From: Mycosarcoma maydis
Taxonomy: Eukaryota > Basidiomycota > Ustilaginomycetes > Ustilaginales
Direction: 5' to 3'
DNA length: 64,000 nt
NCBI RefSeq assembly: GCF_000328475.2
Contig: NC_026495.1
Span: forward strand, 186,001 to 250,000
In this document: piece by piece, positions 29,046 through 39,430 of the stretch
Layout of the letters: the number at the start of each line of letters is the position of its first letter
How positions within the stretch are numbered: position 1 is the first letter of the stretch
Translations under genes and position numbers: made by a program
Notes under the pieces: generated by a model
Databases searched by the model: none
What the model saw: the letters and a program-made list of their open reading frames with translations, nothing else
What the model was told of the DNA's origin: nothing

Positions 29046-30674
29046 CTAGATCAAGAAAGGTGAATCGATGACAGAGAATCCGACAGCCACACCGCCCTCG
29101 TCGCTGTCTCTTCCCTTAGTTCTTAAGAGATATCCACCGGATTGGTGGTGTTTGATTTCGACTGGGGTGTCTGTCTCGGTGTTTTGGAAGAGGACAGCAC
29201 CGTAGACGCCGAGTTCCGAGACGGTGTCTTTGGCGAGTACGGGTGTGCCAGGTGTTGTTGCGGTGGCTGATTTGACGAGGTAGTTACCCAAACCGGCGGG
29301 GGGCTTGATCAGGCTCATGAGGATGTAGGCTTGTTTCTTGGAAACATTGTATGCGAGGGAAGAGGGGGAGCAAGATTCAATTTGAGCGAGGAAGGGCGGG
29401 ATGTCATGGCGGTAAACGTTGTTTCCTCCGCCTTCGCGTTGCGGTTTGAGCACGTAGTTCTGCGGTGCGGTGGTGGCGAGTTCGTATCCTTTCTTACCGA
29501 GCGGCGACTCGTCGAGTGGATACAGGTCGGTAAAAGTCTCTCGCAGCTTTTGCGCGGTCGAAGCATCCGCGCCGAGATTGGAGAGCAGAGATTCGAGCTG
29601 ATCCGGCTCAGCAAGCACCTGTTGCACCTTTTTCGCCCCGGCAAGTTGTACAGCGATCGAGGGGCATTTGATCGCAAGGCTGCGTTCCAGTTGCTTTCGA
29701 GTGTTCCATTCGGACTCACTGGTGTAGTCCGAGGGACCATACCCTGCGCGGAAGTAGACCGTGCTGACCTCGATCAATCCCAGCACCGGGTGGTTCAGCA
29801 GTAGTGTACGCTTGGCGTCGTCTGGTTTCAACGTCATTCGTGAAGCGATCTCGGCAAAGCTCTGTCGAACGACTCGAATCCCCTTACCCTGAAGTGCATG
29901 TTCGAGCGGACGCTGATCGAAAGCATTCCTTTCTCCCTCTTGGACTACGAAGAGGACGTAAACATTCTTCGCGGCGGGTGCCTCGTATCCCTGCTGGTTC
30001 AGATAGGCAGCATGGGCAGCAGCCAACCCTCCAACCAGCACATCCTGCGCCTTGTTCTCTGGCAAGTTTTCGAGCTTGTCGAGATCCTTTCCGACACCCA
30101 AATAATTCGTAGTACTCGAAAGATGCCGATGTAGGCCATTAACTTTGGTGCACAAGGCACCGAAGGATGCGCTGATCGTGTTGAACTCGACTTGTTTCAA
30201 CTCCAACTGGCCCGATCTACTACCCATTTCGTCTGCTGCCTTTGACTCGCTCTGCGCATCGTGTAGCAGGTAATCGCTTCTGAACAGACCTAGACTAAGC
30301 GGCTGGACAAGATCGTCTTTGACCGTGACGTAGATGTCCCAGAGCTGCTTTTGAAACGAGTCGACCTGGACGACGGAATCGCCGATCACACGTTGGAGGA
30401 AGGTGTGGTTGGACGAGACTTGTGCGTAAAGAAGGTCGTATGCTGGTTGGATGGATTGTGCCTTGTCGAAAAGCGTGCGTGGAAAGGGTGAGGGGAAGAG
30501 CGAGAAGGGGGCATGGATGGTGCTGGAGGTAGGCGGGGCGGCGGAAGGTGGGGTAGGGAGGGGGCGGTAGACGATTCCGTGGGAAAGAGCATAGTCGGTG
30601 GCCTGGTGCGAGAGGTAGTCTCGAGCCTCATCGGAGAGGCTTGGTGGCCAGGCTGGTAGTATTGGTGTCGACAT
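29046..30674 (-). CDS. GSH2: Glutathione synthetase
   Basis: 542 residues from ATG 30674, a little longer than yeast Gsh2 (491). The enzyme joins gamma-glutamylcysteine to glycine with ATP in the cytosol, the last step of glutathione synthesis. Seen in sequence: QVEFNTISASFGAL at 161-174 (substrate-binding segment), VYFRAGYGPSDY at 306-317, and the glycine-rich ATP loop NYVLKPQREGGGNNVY at 406-421 with Lys410. Near the C-terminus come YGAVLFQ at 491-497 and the alanine/glycine-rich lid region GGYLLRTK ... GGVAVGFSVIDSPFLI at 513-542. The family hallmarks are all present. A Pro/Ser-rich insert at ~38-65 accounts for part of the extra length. Divergent from MED31. Confidence 0.96.
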   Translation of the reverse strand: MSTPILPAWPPSLSDEARDYLSHQATDYALSHGIVYRPLPTPPSAAPPTSSTIHAPFSLFPSPFPRTLFDKAQSIQPAYDLLYAQVSSNHTFLQRVIGDSVVQVDSFQKQLWDIYVTVKDDLVQPLSLGLFRSDYLLHDAQSESKAADEMGSRSGQLELKQVEFNTISASFGALCTKVNGLHRHLSSTTNYLGVGKDLDKLENLPENKAQDVLVGGLAAAHAAYLNQQGYEAPAAKNVYVLFVVQEGERNAFDQRPLEHALQGKGIRVVRQSFAEIASRMTLKPDDAKRTLLLNHPVLGLIEVSTVYFRAGYGPSDYTSESEWNTRKQLERSLAIKCPSIAVQLAGAKKVQQVLAEPDQLESLLSNLGADASTAQKLRETFTDLYPLDESPLGKKGYELATTAPQNYVLKPQREGGGNNVYRHDIPPFLAQIESCSPSSLAYNVSKKQAYILMSLIKPPAGLGNYLVKSATATTPGTPVLAKDTVSELGVYGAVLFQNTETDTPVEIKHHQSGGYLLRTKGRDSDEGGVAVGFSVIDSPFLI

Positions 30675-31292
30675 GTTACAAGTCTATCGTGATGTTGTGA
30701 TGGTGGCTAAGCACAAAAGAGAGGTAAGTTAAGTGGAAGAAGGCGAAAGCGAGTGTGCGCGTGTGTGTGTGCTTGCATCACAAACCACGAATCGCGCCAT
30801 CTGACCAGCAGTCACACGTCTTTTTGATCGTCGTCTCATCGGCTTAATTCCGGAGGACCCTGAAATTTCGACAATCGTGAATCACAATCGTGAGTGAATC
30901 ACGAATCACGAATGCTTTCAAACCACTTGAAGTAACTTACCGCCACTCTACCAAACGAGCTACCTGGACAACTTGTCAGACAGCGTTTGCAATCTTTTAC
31001 TCAACCCCACAGATCGTGAATCACCCACAGAGAAGCACCTCGACTCGGATCCATCATCTTATACAAAGATCACCAGTAAATCCTTCGGCGTCTCCGAAGT
31101 CGAGTCACCTCAGCATCCTTGATACAGCTTGAAGCTTCCAGCTGGCACGCGACCATCTCACAGCATCATCTCAACGAGGCGAGGCGAGCCGAGGCCCCGT
31201 ACCAGTCCAATCCAGTCTGTAAATTCTCTCGGCATCGCCGTCAATCTGTGGGACCACAGCACCTTCTGTCCTAGCGCCTAGCATCTCTAACC
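30675..31292. other. Divergent promoter, GSH2 / MED31
   Basis: 618 bp spacer between divergent start codons. A dense cluster of the 7-base word lies at about 30872-30912, with another copy near 31016. No gene seen. Confidence 0.6.
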
Positions 31293-31754
31293 ATGACGTT
31301 GGGCGCAGCGACAGCCAACGATCCCATCGACTCAACACTCGCCTCTCCCTCGCGCGACGAGCAACGCCGCCAAGCAAATCAAGCCGCCTTCTCCCGCGAC
31401 CTCGAATTCCTCTCCTCGCTCGCCAATCCCTACTACCTCAATCACCTCGCCCTCTCCGGCGCGCTGTCCTCACCTTCCTTCAAACGTTACCTCAAGTACT
31501 TGGACTACTTTCGACATCCAAAGTACGTCAAATATTTGCACTATCCGCAGGCGTTGCATTTCTTGGATCTGCTGCAGAACGAGGAGGAGTTCCGATTGGC
31601 TTGCAGAGATCCAGCTTTTGCAGGCGAGGTAATGGCGAAACAGATTGGTCACTGGGCGACCTGGAGGGATCCGGAGAATGCGGCTGGACAGGAGCAAGAC
31701 GAAGCAGGCGAGCAAGGCGAGGCAAGAGAGACAACTGGCGGGCAGACGGCCTAG
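31293..31754 (+). CDS. MED31 (SOH1): Mediator complex subunit 31
   Basis: 153 residues, uninterrupted. The Med31 domain spans ~33-125 and is nearly textbook: FSRDLEFLSSLANPYYLNHL, FKRYLKYLDYFRHPKYVKYL, YPQALHFLDLL, EFR, then AKQIGHWATWRD. Med31 belongs to the Mediator middle module, which links regulators to RNA polymerase II. The C-terminal ~25 residues are Gln/Glu/Ala-rich and unconserved. ATG 31293 is the first in-frame ATG and leaves a short 30-residue N-terminal extension. Convergent with the transporter gene downstream (189 bp between stops). Confidence 0.96.
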   Translation: MTLGAATANDPIDSTLASPSRDEQRRQANQAAFSRDLEFLSSLANPYYLNHLALSGALSSPSFKRYLKYLDYFRHPKYVKYLHYPQALHFLDLLQNEEEFRLACRDPAFAGEVMAKQIGHWATWRDPENAAGQEQDEAGEQGEARETTGGQTA

Positions 31755-31943
31755 CCGAGCCGAGGGAAGCAGAAAGCATGAAGGTAGCATGTTGCCGACA
31801 CTGATGTACAACTATACCCCTCGAGCACGGCTCGGTTTCATATCGCTCGGATAGTATTCCCTCGACAGAGTCAACACAGGCACCAGACACGCGTGATCTT
31901 CAGGTTAGAACCGTTGCCATTTAACCATTCTCCTACTCAAGCG

Positions 31944-33827
31944 CTACCGAAACCTCGCGTGATGATGTTCCTCCACCAACCCTTGACCTGTTACCCTCTC
32001 GCCGGAGGTTCCCCAACCATCGAGATCCGCCTCCTCTTCGATCTTTCTGAGCCTTTCCCTTTCGCGTTCCTTTTCTTCCTCCGTCATAGGTCGTGCATAA
32101 GGCTTCGAGATGATCTCCTGGCTGACGCGTTGAGTGTCGAGTTCCAATGCGTCCGACTCGCCGGTATTTTTGCGTCTGACGCCTTTGCCACGTTCTTGCT
32201 CAGCGTCGAACAGCAGACTGTCTTCGTCCTCCGCATTGTTGCCACCGAGATGCTCATACCCGTTGCCGCGATCTGCACCTGCACCTGCACTTGCTCGTGC
32301 TCGTGCTCCGCCTGTACTACCTGGGCCAGCGCCGCCGTGGAAGATCGAGCTGGCACGGCTGCGGATGCTTTCACCTAGCTCATTGAGCCCTGAAATTTCC
32401 TGTCCGACCGAGTCGGCTCCTCGTGTGATCAAACGGTACTTGAGAAAGTTGTACAACGCGATTCCCAGTATCGTGATGCACAAGCCGGTCACATTGATCG
32501 GAGTCAACTCGTCACCGAATACGCTGCTCGCCAGTGCGATTGTCAAAACCTCCTTGAAGATGCCCGCTACACTGAGTGTCACCACGCTGGTCCGCTTGAT
32601 TAGTGCAAACTCGGCCAGGTTCATACCAAAAGCCAGGAAACCCGGAGCAGCAATCAATCCGACCGTCTTGAGCGCATGTGGCAGGGTATCAAAGTACGCG
32701 GACTTGGCAGCAAAGATGGTATGCCACGATTCAAAGATGGCCGAAAGCGAGATGAGCGACAGGCCCATGATAGGTGCAAGCCAAAAGATGGTGGCGATGG
32801 GATTGTTCATGCCCATCTCGTCTCTGTCGAGCAGCATCTGCGTCAATGCCCATCTCAGACCGCCCAAAGCTGATGCGGAAAGCACCTGAATAGCTCCCAC
32901 GAGGACGAACTTGGTTTCTGCTGCTACCATCATCACTACACCCACTGTGATGAGCGAGATAATACCTATCAGGCTCCAGCGCATCACCTCGAGTCCAAAG
33001 AGAAAGGCGAAGAAGAGCACAAAGGCGAGATTCGAGCTCTTACACATGGTGTAAAACGTCAATGTGATGGTCTTGAGACTCGTGTTGGAGAGTCCGATAT
33101 CGAGGGCCGTGGCTAGAGCGCAGGGGACGACTTTGGAGGCCCAATCGATTCCAGAGGGTCGAGAGGTGGTGCCGTTGGGTCGGCGTGGTACGAGCTGCGG
33201 GAAGAGCTTCATGGCAGAGCTGCTGAGGATGAATTGCATCAGCATGTGGAAGCTCGTCACGAAGAGTGGGAAGGAAAAGTTTTTCTTGTCGGTTGAAAAC
33301 ATCCACTTGTTGTAGACTGAGATGAGCGTTGAGAATGTGTACCAGCTGAGAATGAGGAGAACGTTGATGACGGCTGCTTTCCAGTATGCATCTTGGCGCT
33401 CTTTCAGCGTGCCAACTTGCAGACGCTCGAGGGAGCGCGTGGAAGGGATGGTTGACGCCTGCTCTGCCAGCCTCCAATAGGCGCCTGGATCGAGAGAGTG
33501 ACCGAAGGTGCTAGAGGGTGTGCGATGCCCTGAGGAGGGTGGGACGTCGTCACGATACGGATTTGACTGCCCGCTTCTTTCGGCGCTGGTCAGGGGTTGT
33601 GATTCTGCATCGAGGGCATCTTCTTGATCCTGGTACGAGTGTTGACTGTGAAGACGAGATGATGGCTTTGTAGAGACACGTATTGTGTCGGATGAGACTT
33701 TGCCTATGGCCACATCGGCAGAGTTGCGAGCCGACGAGCTGGTGGGGAAGAAGAGAATGTCCGACTGGGACGACTCTATTGAGTGTTCCGTGCTTATCGA
33801 TCGGGCATCCGCAGGTAGAAGGCTCAT
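31944..33827 (-). CDS. SLC35/triose-phosphate-type nucleotide-sugar transporter (DMT superfamily)
   Basis: 627 residues from ATG 33827. A long polar N-terminus (~1-148) precedes about ten membrane segments (~151-470), beginning AAVINVLLILSWYTFSTLIS. The block includes SVYNKWMFS, FPLFVTSFHMLMQF, ALDIGLSNTSL and SVAGIFKEVLTIALASSVFGD, the TPT/SLC35 pattern. The Asn-Thr-Ser-Leu segment and the KWMF motif resemble the SLC35C2/Ymd8 branch. Such carriers exchange nucleotide sugars or related solutes across Golgi/ER membranes; the substrate cannot be told from sequence. A polar C-terminal tail (~150 residues) includes RARASAGAGADRGNGYEHLG and a charged EEEKERERERLRKIEEEADL helix. The large soluble tails are unusual for the family core but common in smut proteins. 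Confidence 0.9.
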   Translation of the reverse strand: MSLLPADARSISTEHSIESSQSDILFFPTSSSARNSADVAIGKVSSDTIRVSTKPSSRLHSQHSYQDQEDALDAESQPLTSAERSGQSNPYRDDVPPSSGHRTPSSTFGHSLDPGAYWRLAEQASTIPSTRSLERLQVGTLKERQDAYWKAAVINVLLILSWYTFSTLISVYNKWMFSTDKKNFSFPLFVTSFHMLMQFILSSSAMKLFPQLVPRRPNGTTSRPSGIDWASKVVPCALATALDIGLSNTSLKTITLTFYTMCKSSNLAFVLFFAFLFGLEVMRWSLIGIISLITVGVVMMVAAETKFVLVGAIQVLSASALGGLRWALTQMLLDRDEMGMNNPIATIFWLAPIMGLSLISLSAIFESWHTIFAAKSAYFDTLPHALKTVGLIAAPGFLAFGMNLAEFALIKRTSVVTLSVAGIFKEVLTIALASSVFGDELTPINVTGLCITILGIALYNFLKYRLITRGADSVGQEISGLNELGESIRSRASSIFHGGAGPGSTGGARARASAGAGADRGNGYEHLGGNNAEDEDSLLFDAEQERGKGVRRKNTGESDALELDTQRVSQEIISKPYARPMTEEEKERERERLRKIEEEADLDGWGTSGERVTGQGLVEEHHHARFR

Positions 33828-34510
33828 GTTGAAGGCGATGAGCTGTTGTCAGTGGCTCCTGGTGCCGCTATGGTGAAGATCCCGTTTAATAGGTACAGGC
33901 TAATTGAATTAGGATCGTAGTGGCAGCAAGACATCGACCCGACGAGCTGTTCAAGAGCGATAATGACACCTTCAGCCGAGCATGATGGCGTCGAGACTAC
34001 GGAAGCGCCTTTCGGGATTACGTGTTGGCACACGTAGATGGAGGTGAAAGGAAGGTGGGATCGAGGGACGATTCGAGGTGGGAGGAAAGATCGTGCACGA
34101 GTTGATTCAAGTGGTACACTGAGCTGCAGCTGTCACAGTTTGATAAGTGAGGCTGTCTTTGCTGCTTTGGCCTCGGTGATTCGTGATTCGTGATTGTCGC
34201 ACACACACGAGAGACGCGCTCTATTTCGGAGGAAAAGCGTGTACAAACGGAATTCACGCACCGTGCACGAACAGCTTGTCTGTCTGTGCACATGGATTCC
34301 TCGCGACTCACGACTGGCACAACGGACTCTAAATATCGGGATTGCTTAATCACACCTCAGACCGCATGCCCGCATGCCCGCATGCCTCGCCGTGAACAAC
34401 GCAAGCGGACACAGTCACAAAGAGATCCATCGCAGTGAGTGGAGAGTGCAGATACATGACTCGGACAGAGATGGGTGCTAGAAGCCACGTGGCAGTACAA
34501 CTAGGAACGA
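33828..34510. other. Spacer between transporter and SDR genes
   Basis: 683 bp: 5' side of the transporter gene and 3' flank of the dehydrogenase gene. It holds tandem ATTCGTG words at about 34178-34196 and three copies of GCATGCCC at 34363-34386. No gene seen. Confidence 0.55.
34363..34386. repeat. Three tandem GCATGCCC units
   Basis: Three 8-base units in a row in the spacer between the transporter and dehydrogenase genes. Each contains the GCATGC palindrome. Confidence 0.8.
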
Positions 34511-35596
34511 TCAGGAACCAAACCAGCTGCCGTGGGAGAGGTGTAGAACCTGGCCGGTCATGATGTTGGAAGAGCCCGCATCAGCAAGATAGACATAGGT
34601 AGCACCCATCTCAGCAGGCTGGCCTGGACGTCCGTGCAACGGAGCGCCGCCGATGCCCCAGCCCTCCATGTTGTCCGCGCTGCGGCTAGCAGGCTGCAGC
34701 GGTGTGTAGATCGGTCCAGGGGCGACAGCATTGACGCGAATACCTCTGGGTGCGAGGTGCAGGGCCATACTCCTGGTAAAAGAGACGAGTGCACCTTTGG
34801 TAGACGAGTAGTCGATCATTTGGGCCGAGCCTTTGTACGCTGTGACTGAAGTGGATTGGATGATGGTGGAACCGCGTTTCATGTGCGGCAGTGCATACTT
34901 GGTGAGCGCAAAGGCACCGAGGACGTTGCTTCGGAACGTGCTTTCGGTGACGTCGAGGTCGATGTCCTCAAACTGCTTACAGGGGACTTGCTTCGAGGCG
35001 TTGTTGACGACAATGTCAATGGTGCCCCACTTGTCGAGGTGCTTCTGCACCACGAGCTTGCAGTCGCTCTCCTTTTCGAGGTTGCCGGGTACACGGAGGA
35101 TCTCGTTGGTGCCCATGGGTGCTTGGCGGACGAGCTTCTCGACTGCATCAGCGTCCTTCTCCTCCTCGGGAAGGTAGGCGATGGTCACATTGGCACCCTC
35201 GCGCGCGAAAAAGAGCGCAGCGCTGCGACCGATACCGCTGTCACCGCCCGTGATGATGGCCGACTTGCCGTGGAGCTTGCCGCTACCCTTGTATTCTTCG
35301 AGGTAAGGTTTACCGTTGTTGTCCCACTTTTCGACCTTGACATGCTCGGCGAGAGGCTCCATGGATTGATCCTCACCCGGAAGCTGCTGCTTCTGTCGAT
35401 CCGGGTAGTAGTTAGGGTAGGCGGTGATCACCTCGTCATCGTTTTGCTGCGAGGACATTGTGAAATTGGAAGAGCGGATCCAGAGAAAGATGGGAAGAGT
35501 GGTAGTTCGAATAGCGCTGCGTTGGAGACAAGCTGAAAGGCAAGGTTGGTCGAGATGGGACGTGAGTGGTCTCAAGTAAGATCTCGCTAGGTTCAT
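34511..35596 (-). CDS. Short-chain dehydrogenase/reductase, possible presequence
   Basis: 361 residues from ATG 35596, or 315 from an in-frame ATG at 35458 (MSSQQNDDEVITAYP). Classical SDR features, numbered from the first ATG: TGGDSGIG at 116-123 (NAD(P)-binding loop), VVNNAS at 196-201, Ser250 with catalytic Tyr263 and Lys267 (YSSTK), and VNAVAPGPIYTPL. The N-terminal NYYPDRQKQQLPGEDQ segment is typical of the plant glucose/ribitol-dehydrogenase-like and bacterial YhdF/YghA subgroup. The substrate is unknown. The first 46 residues are rich in Arg, Leu, Ser and Thr with one acidic residue and would suit a mitochondrial presequence, so two products from alternative starts are possible. Confidence 0.9.
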   Translation of the reverse strand: MNLARSYLRPLTSHLDQPCLSACLQRSAIRTTTLPIFLWIRSSNFTMSSQQNDDEVITAYPNYYPDRQKQQLPGEDQSMEPLAEHVKVEKWDNNGKPYLEEYKGSGKLHGKSAIITGGDSGIGRSAALFFAREGANVTIAYLPEEEKDADAVEKLVRQAPMGTNEILRVPGNLEKESDCKLVVQKHLDKWGTIDIVVNNASKQVPCKQFEDIDLDVTESTFRSNVLGAFALTKYALPHMKRGSTIIQSTSVTAYKGSAQMIDYSSTKGALVSFTRSMALHLAPRGIRVNAVAPGPIYTPLQPASRSADNMEGWGIGGAPLHGRPGQPAEMGATYVYLADAGSSNIMTGQVLHLSHGSWFGS

Positions 35597-37043
35597 TCAG
35601 ATGAGAATGGGAGGGAGATGGACGTTTGAGATTCTGGACTGCCAACTGGAACATTGTTATATAAGTTGGAGGGCCTGACTAATGGCTGTACGAGAATCGC
35701 ACAGCCTTGAGAAACTGCTTGTCACCAAGACTGGGGTAGCCAGCTGTGAGCATGAGTGAGCAATCATGAATGTCGAAGGATGAGCAAACGACTGCAGACG
35801 GCGAAAGCAGAGTCCACATGGCTCGTCGGCTGATGAACCATGCAACCGACTAGTTCAGGGTCTGCATCGGAAGGCAGGCAGGCAGGCAGCAGCAGCTTCG
35901 CCGTCATCCTCCACGATCATCATTGTGACGACCAGGGTCCTTGGGTTTGCAGGTGCTGATTCATCTGAAGCGTCATCAGGGTTTTTCCAATCGTGAATCA
36001 CGAATCAGTCACAAGTCATACGCCCATGACCGAGTGCGTTTTCTGTGCCGATTTTTTGTGGTTTACGATTCGTAATTCGGGTTGCGCGCTGTCGTTAAGA
36101 ATTCTGACAAGCTTCCCTGTTCTAATCATGAATCATACCAGAGGACGCTGCAGCTCCACCATGAAGCCAACGCGGGGTGACTCGTCTGCCACGCTTTTAA
36201 CTGGGTTTCACTCGGCCGAGTCAATCGACAGCAGCCGTCACTCCAAAATGCCATGATTCGAATCGCAATTGTGAGGTAAGAAGCGGAGTCACCGAAAGCC
36301 TTCAGGTGGTTCGTACCAATGCAAGCTAGTTGACGAATCGTGAAGGGCGAACGTCGTTCGTTGATGGTCTTTGGTGTTGGTCTTTTGCGCAGCTTGGAAA
36401 AATCACGAATGCAGGGTGTCATTTCGCCTCACAGCAACACGCAGCAAGTTGCAGCTAACTAGTTAGCTCTGCTCCACAATCATGAATCATGAATCATGAA
36501 TCGTGAATCGTGAATCGTGAATCGTGAATCGTGAATCCCGAATCGCTTAACGCTACTACAGCCTTGAGCCGCCCAACTGCGGAGAGGCGAAAGGAAGCGA
36601 GGGTCCAAGGTGGCGGGCGCGCTGGAGCTTGAGCGTCGTCTGCTGCGCATCGAGCAGGGACGGTACGTTGATCTAGTGAGCATATTCTTGGCCAACTGAG
36701 AGTTACGTTGAATCGTCAATGACTCGACTCCTCCATTTGGCACACCAAATACAGTCTCGTGAAGTCCGTTCATTTCTAAGCTTAACGTAGCTCGCCACAT
36801 CCCGCCGTCGTCAGTGCACTTGCCATCGTCGAGTCACTGCCAACCTTGCGAGCATCGCACTGTAAATACAGGCCTCTTTGCTCCGCCTGCGTTCAACCAC
36901 TGTCAACTATTGACCCGCACCATTGTCTTTACGCTTCGACTGCCTGTCGCATCAGTTGCAACTGGGATCTCGTCGTCGAGACTAGGCCACGTTCCGATTC
37001 TCTGTAACAAACGGCGCATCTGTTACCGCCGCTCGCCAGCATC
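35597..37043. other. Divergent 1.4 kb spacer with 7-base tandem array
   Basis: Between the SDR gene and the GTPase gene. It contains GGCA repeats at about 35872-35887, 7-base words near 35992 and 36336, and the tandem array at 36478-36533. The last ~200 bp is pyrimidine-rich, as expected of a leader. No gene recognised. Confidence 0.55.
36478..36533. repeat. Tandem array of the 7-base word: 3 x AATCATG + 5 x AATCGTG
   Basis: Eight head-to-tail 7-base units, the first three with AATCATG and the next five with AATCGTG, followed by a diverged AATCCCG. It is the longest pure run of the dispersed intergenic word in the window. Confidence 0.95.
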
Positions 37044-39044
37044 ATGTCTACTACTACCACCACTCCACAGAAGAAAGCTCCTACAATAGACGCGCTCACT
37101 GCCGATCTATATGCCACCACCTTGCGTGCTTCAACCTCAGACGCCTTTGATCTTCGCAACCTCTCCTCTGCCCACCTCAAGAAACTCCTGCTCGAAACTG
37201 TTAATGATATCACCTCCCCAATATCGGCATCAATACCTGCTCAGCCAGCTGAGATCTCAAATCAGTTAGCCTCCGACCCTGTCGCTAGCAAGCCAGTTGC
37301 GGCTCCTGTCGCTCCTGCATCTCAAGCCAAAGGCTTGGTCAAGTACATTGCCGACCGTGTCGCTTACGAAGGCGGAGAGTTTGTGCTGCGCATCGGTGCC
37401 CCTGGGCCCGGCGAAAATCAAACCGACATGGCCGCTTTTACCGACGATGAGCTTTCCGCCGCCATCGCAAACGTCGTCAAGGCTTCTAGCCTGTCGGATG
37501 CCGACGCCAGTGTACTACATCAGCAGACAACACAGAATGGCCACAGCAAGTCGGCTCACGTTCTGATTCGCAGAATACCCGCTGGCGCCGAAGAGCTCGT
37601 CGAGCTTCGTATTGCCGTCATTGGCAATGTTGATGCTGGCAAATCCACCATGCTCGGCGTTCTCACCAAAGGAGGCCTTGACGATGGTAGAGGCAAAGCG
37701 CGTGTCAACCTCTTCCGACACAAGCACGAGGTCGAATCCGGCCGTACCTCGTCCGTCGGCATGGAGATCATGGGGTTCGACTCCAACGGCCGCCCTGTAC
37801 ACAACGTCGTCGGTCCTGGTCAGGAGCCTGGACGCAAAATGTCATGGGAGGAAGTGTGCGCCAAGTCGAGCAAAGTCATCTCGTTCATCGATCTCGCCGG
37901 TCACGAACGCTACCTCAAGACCACCGTCTTTGGCATGACCGGGTGTCTCCCTGACTTTGTCATGCTCATGGTCGGAGCCAATGCCGGTCTGATCGGAATG
38001 TCCAAGGAGCACCTCGGTATCGCGTTGGCCTTATCGGTGCCTGTCGTGGTGTGCATCACCAAGATCGACATGACACCGGCACATGTGCTCGAAACGACGC
38101 TCAAACAGCTCACCAAGATCCTCAAATCGCCCGGCTGCCGCAAGTCGCCCGTCTTCATCAACGACATGGGCCAAGTCATCGAGTCAGCACTTCGACTCGA
38201 GACCGAGCGTATCTGTCCTATTTTCCAAATCTCCAATGTCACTGGGCTCAATCTCGATCTACTGCGCAGCTTCCTCAACGTTCTACCCCAGGCAAGCGCT
38301 GCCAAGTTCCAGGTTGACCAGCCATTCGAGTTTCAAATCAGCGACATCTTTTCCGTCCCCTTTGTCGGCACCGTCGTTTCCGGCGTTGTGCTGGCTGGCA
38401 GCTGCAAAGTCGGAGACTCGGCACTGCTCGGACCGGACAGCCTGGGACAGTTTGTCACCACCTCGATCCGCAGCATCCAGCGCAAGCGCGTCAACGTCGA
38501 TGGCGCTACAGCTGGACAAAGCGTATCGTTTGCGCTTAAAAAGATCCGTCGCAATCAGGTGCGCAAAGGAATGGTCATGCTCGCACGAACCGACGTACCG
38601 CCCAAGAGCTACATGGAGTTTGACGCCGAGATCTTATGCCTGTACCACTCCACCACGCTCTCGGTCGGAAGCTGCATGGTTCTGCACGCTGCTTCCATTC
38701 GTCAGACGGTACGTATCGTCGGCATTGACAAGCTCGACGGTAAGCCGACGATCGCTACGACAGGCGGCGCAGACGGCCATGGCGGCAAGCCTGTCGTTCG
38801 TACCGGCGACCGTGCCAAACTGCGTTTACAGTTCATCCGATATCCCGAGTACGTCAAGCCGGGCATGAAGCTGATCACGCGCGAAGGGAAGACCAAGCTG
38901 ATCGGGGTTGTGCGTGCTGTGGGTAAGACGGGTCCGATTGACGGAGGAGCTACACCAGCTCTACCGGGTGCCGCTGGACAGAAGGTCTCACCTGCTGCCC
39001 ATCCGGCGAATGCGTACCCTGCGCCGGCTCTTGGGGTCAAGTAA
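37044..39044 (+). CDS. GTPBP1/GTPBP2-family translational GTPase
   Basis: 666 residues, uninterrupted, from ATG 37044. A unique N-terminal region (~1-185) contains LVKYIADRVAYEGGEFVLRIG, typical of GTPBP1/2. The GTPase domain follows: P-loop GNVDAGKS at 194-201, switch-II DLAGHE at 283-288, and TKID at 339-342 (Thr in place of the usual Asn, as is common in this family). Two beta-barrel domains follow, as in EF-Tu/EF-1A (FSVPFVGTVVSGVVLAG, then KSYMEFDAEILCLYHSTT). Animal GTPBP1/2 act in ribosome rescue and RNA-exosome decay; the fungal role is less clear. The C-terminal ~40 residues are Ala/Pro/Gly-rich. Domain assignment is firm. Confidence 0.93.
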   Translation: MSTTTTTPQKKAPTIDALTADLYATTLRASTSDAFDLRNLSSAHLKKLLLETVNDITSPISASIPAQPAEISNQLASDPVASKPVAAPVAPASQAKGLVKYIADRVAYEGGEFVLRIGAPGPGENQTDMAAFTDDELSAAIANVVKASSLSDADASVLHQQTTQNGHSKSAHVLIRRIPAGAEELVELRIAVIGNVDAGKSTMLGVLTKGGLDDGRGKARVNLFRHKHEVESGRTSSVGMEIMGFDSNGRPVHNVVGPGQEPGRKMSWEEVCAKSSKVISFIDLAGHERYLKTTVFGMTGCLPDFVMLMVGANAGLIGMSKEHLGIALALSVPVVVCITKIDMTPAHVLETTLKQLTKILKSPGCRKSPVFINDMGQVIESALRLETERICPIFQISNVTGLNLDLLRSFLNVLPQASAAKFQVDQPFEFQISDIFSVPFVGTVVSGVVLAGSCKVGDSALLGPDSLGQFVTTSIRSIQRKRVNVDGATAGQSVSFALKKIRRNQVRKGMVMLARTDVPPKSYMEFDAEILCLYHSTTLSVGSCMVLHAASIRQTVRIVGIDKLDGKPTIATTGGADGHGGKPVVRTGDRAKLRLQFIRYPEYVKPGMKLITREGKTKLIGVVRAVGKTGPIDGGATPALPGAAGQKVSPAAHPANAYPAPALGVK

Positions 39045-39430
39045 CATGCGTTCGAGTCAGCATCCTTTCAGAGGTCTTCAAGACAAGTATTGCGGAATGA
39101 AAGCATCTACAACGCATCACCCCACACATATCATAGGAGAGACGTACATTGTGTTAGCCTGGGATGAGCTTGATCGCAATGGAGCTAAGTTACCAAAACG
39201 ATGAAGGCGCAGGAAGAGCAGCATTACGTAATCATCCCAATTCTGTCGGCGCAAGGGTCTTGAATTTTTCCAAGCGGGTTGTGAGGGGGAATTTTGCTGG
39301 TTGTGCATCAGCGGTTTAGAACAAAAAAAAAAGGCTTGTCAGTTTGTTGTTGAGCTTTCTTCTTGCTCCTCATCTGGTCCGACGTCTTTTGCCACGATTG
39401 CTCAACACATCATATATTACTCGGCACATT
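39045..39430. other. Spacer between GTPase and RRP1
   Basis: 386 bp, both genes on plus. Contains the GTPase 3' flank and RRP1 promoter/leader, with an A10 run near 39323. Nothing else seen. Confidence 0.55.

Noticed and set aside
36478..36533. CRISPR-like direct repeats
   Set aside because: Units are 7 bp with no spacers, in a eukaryotic genome; a simple tandem repeat.
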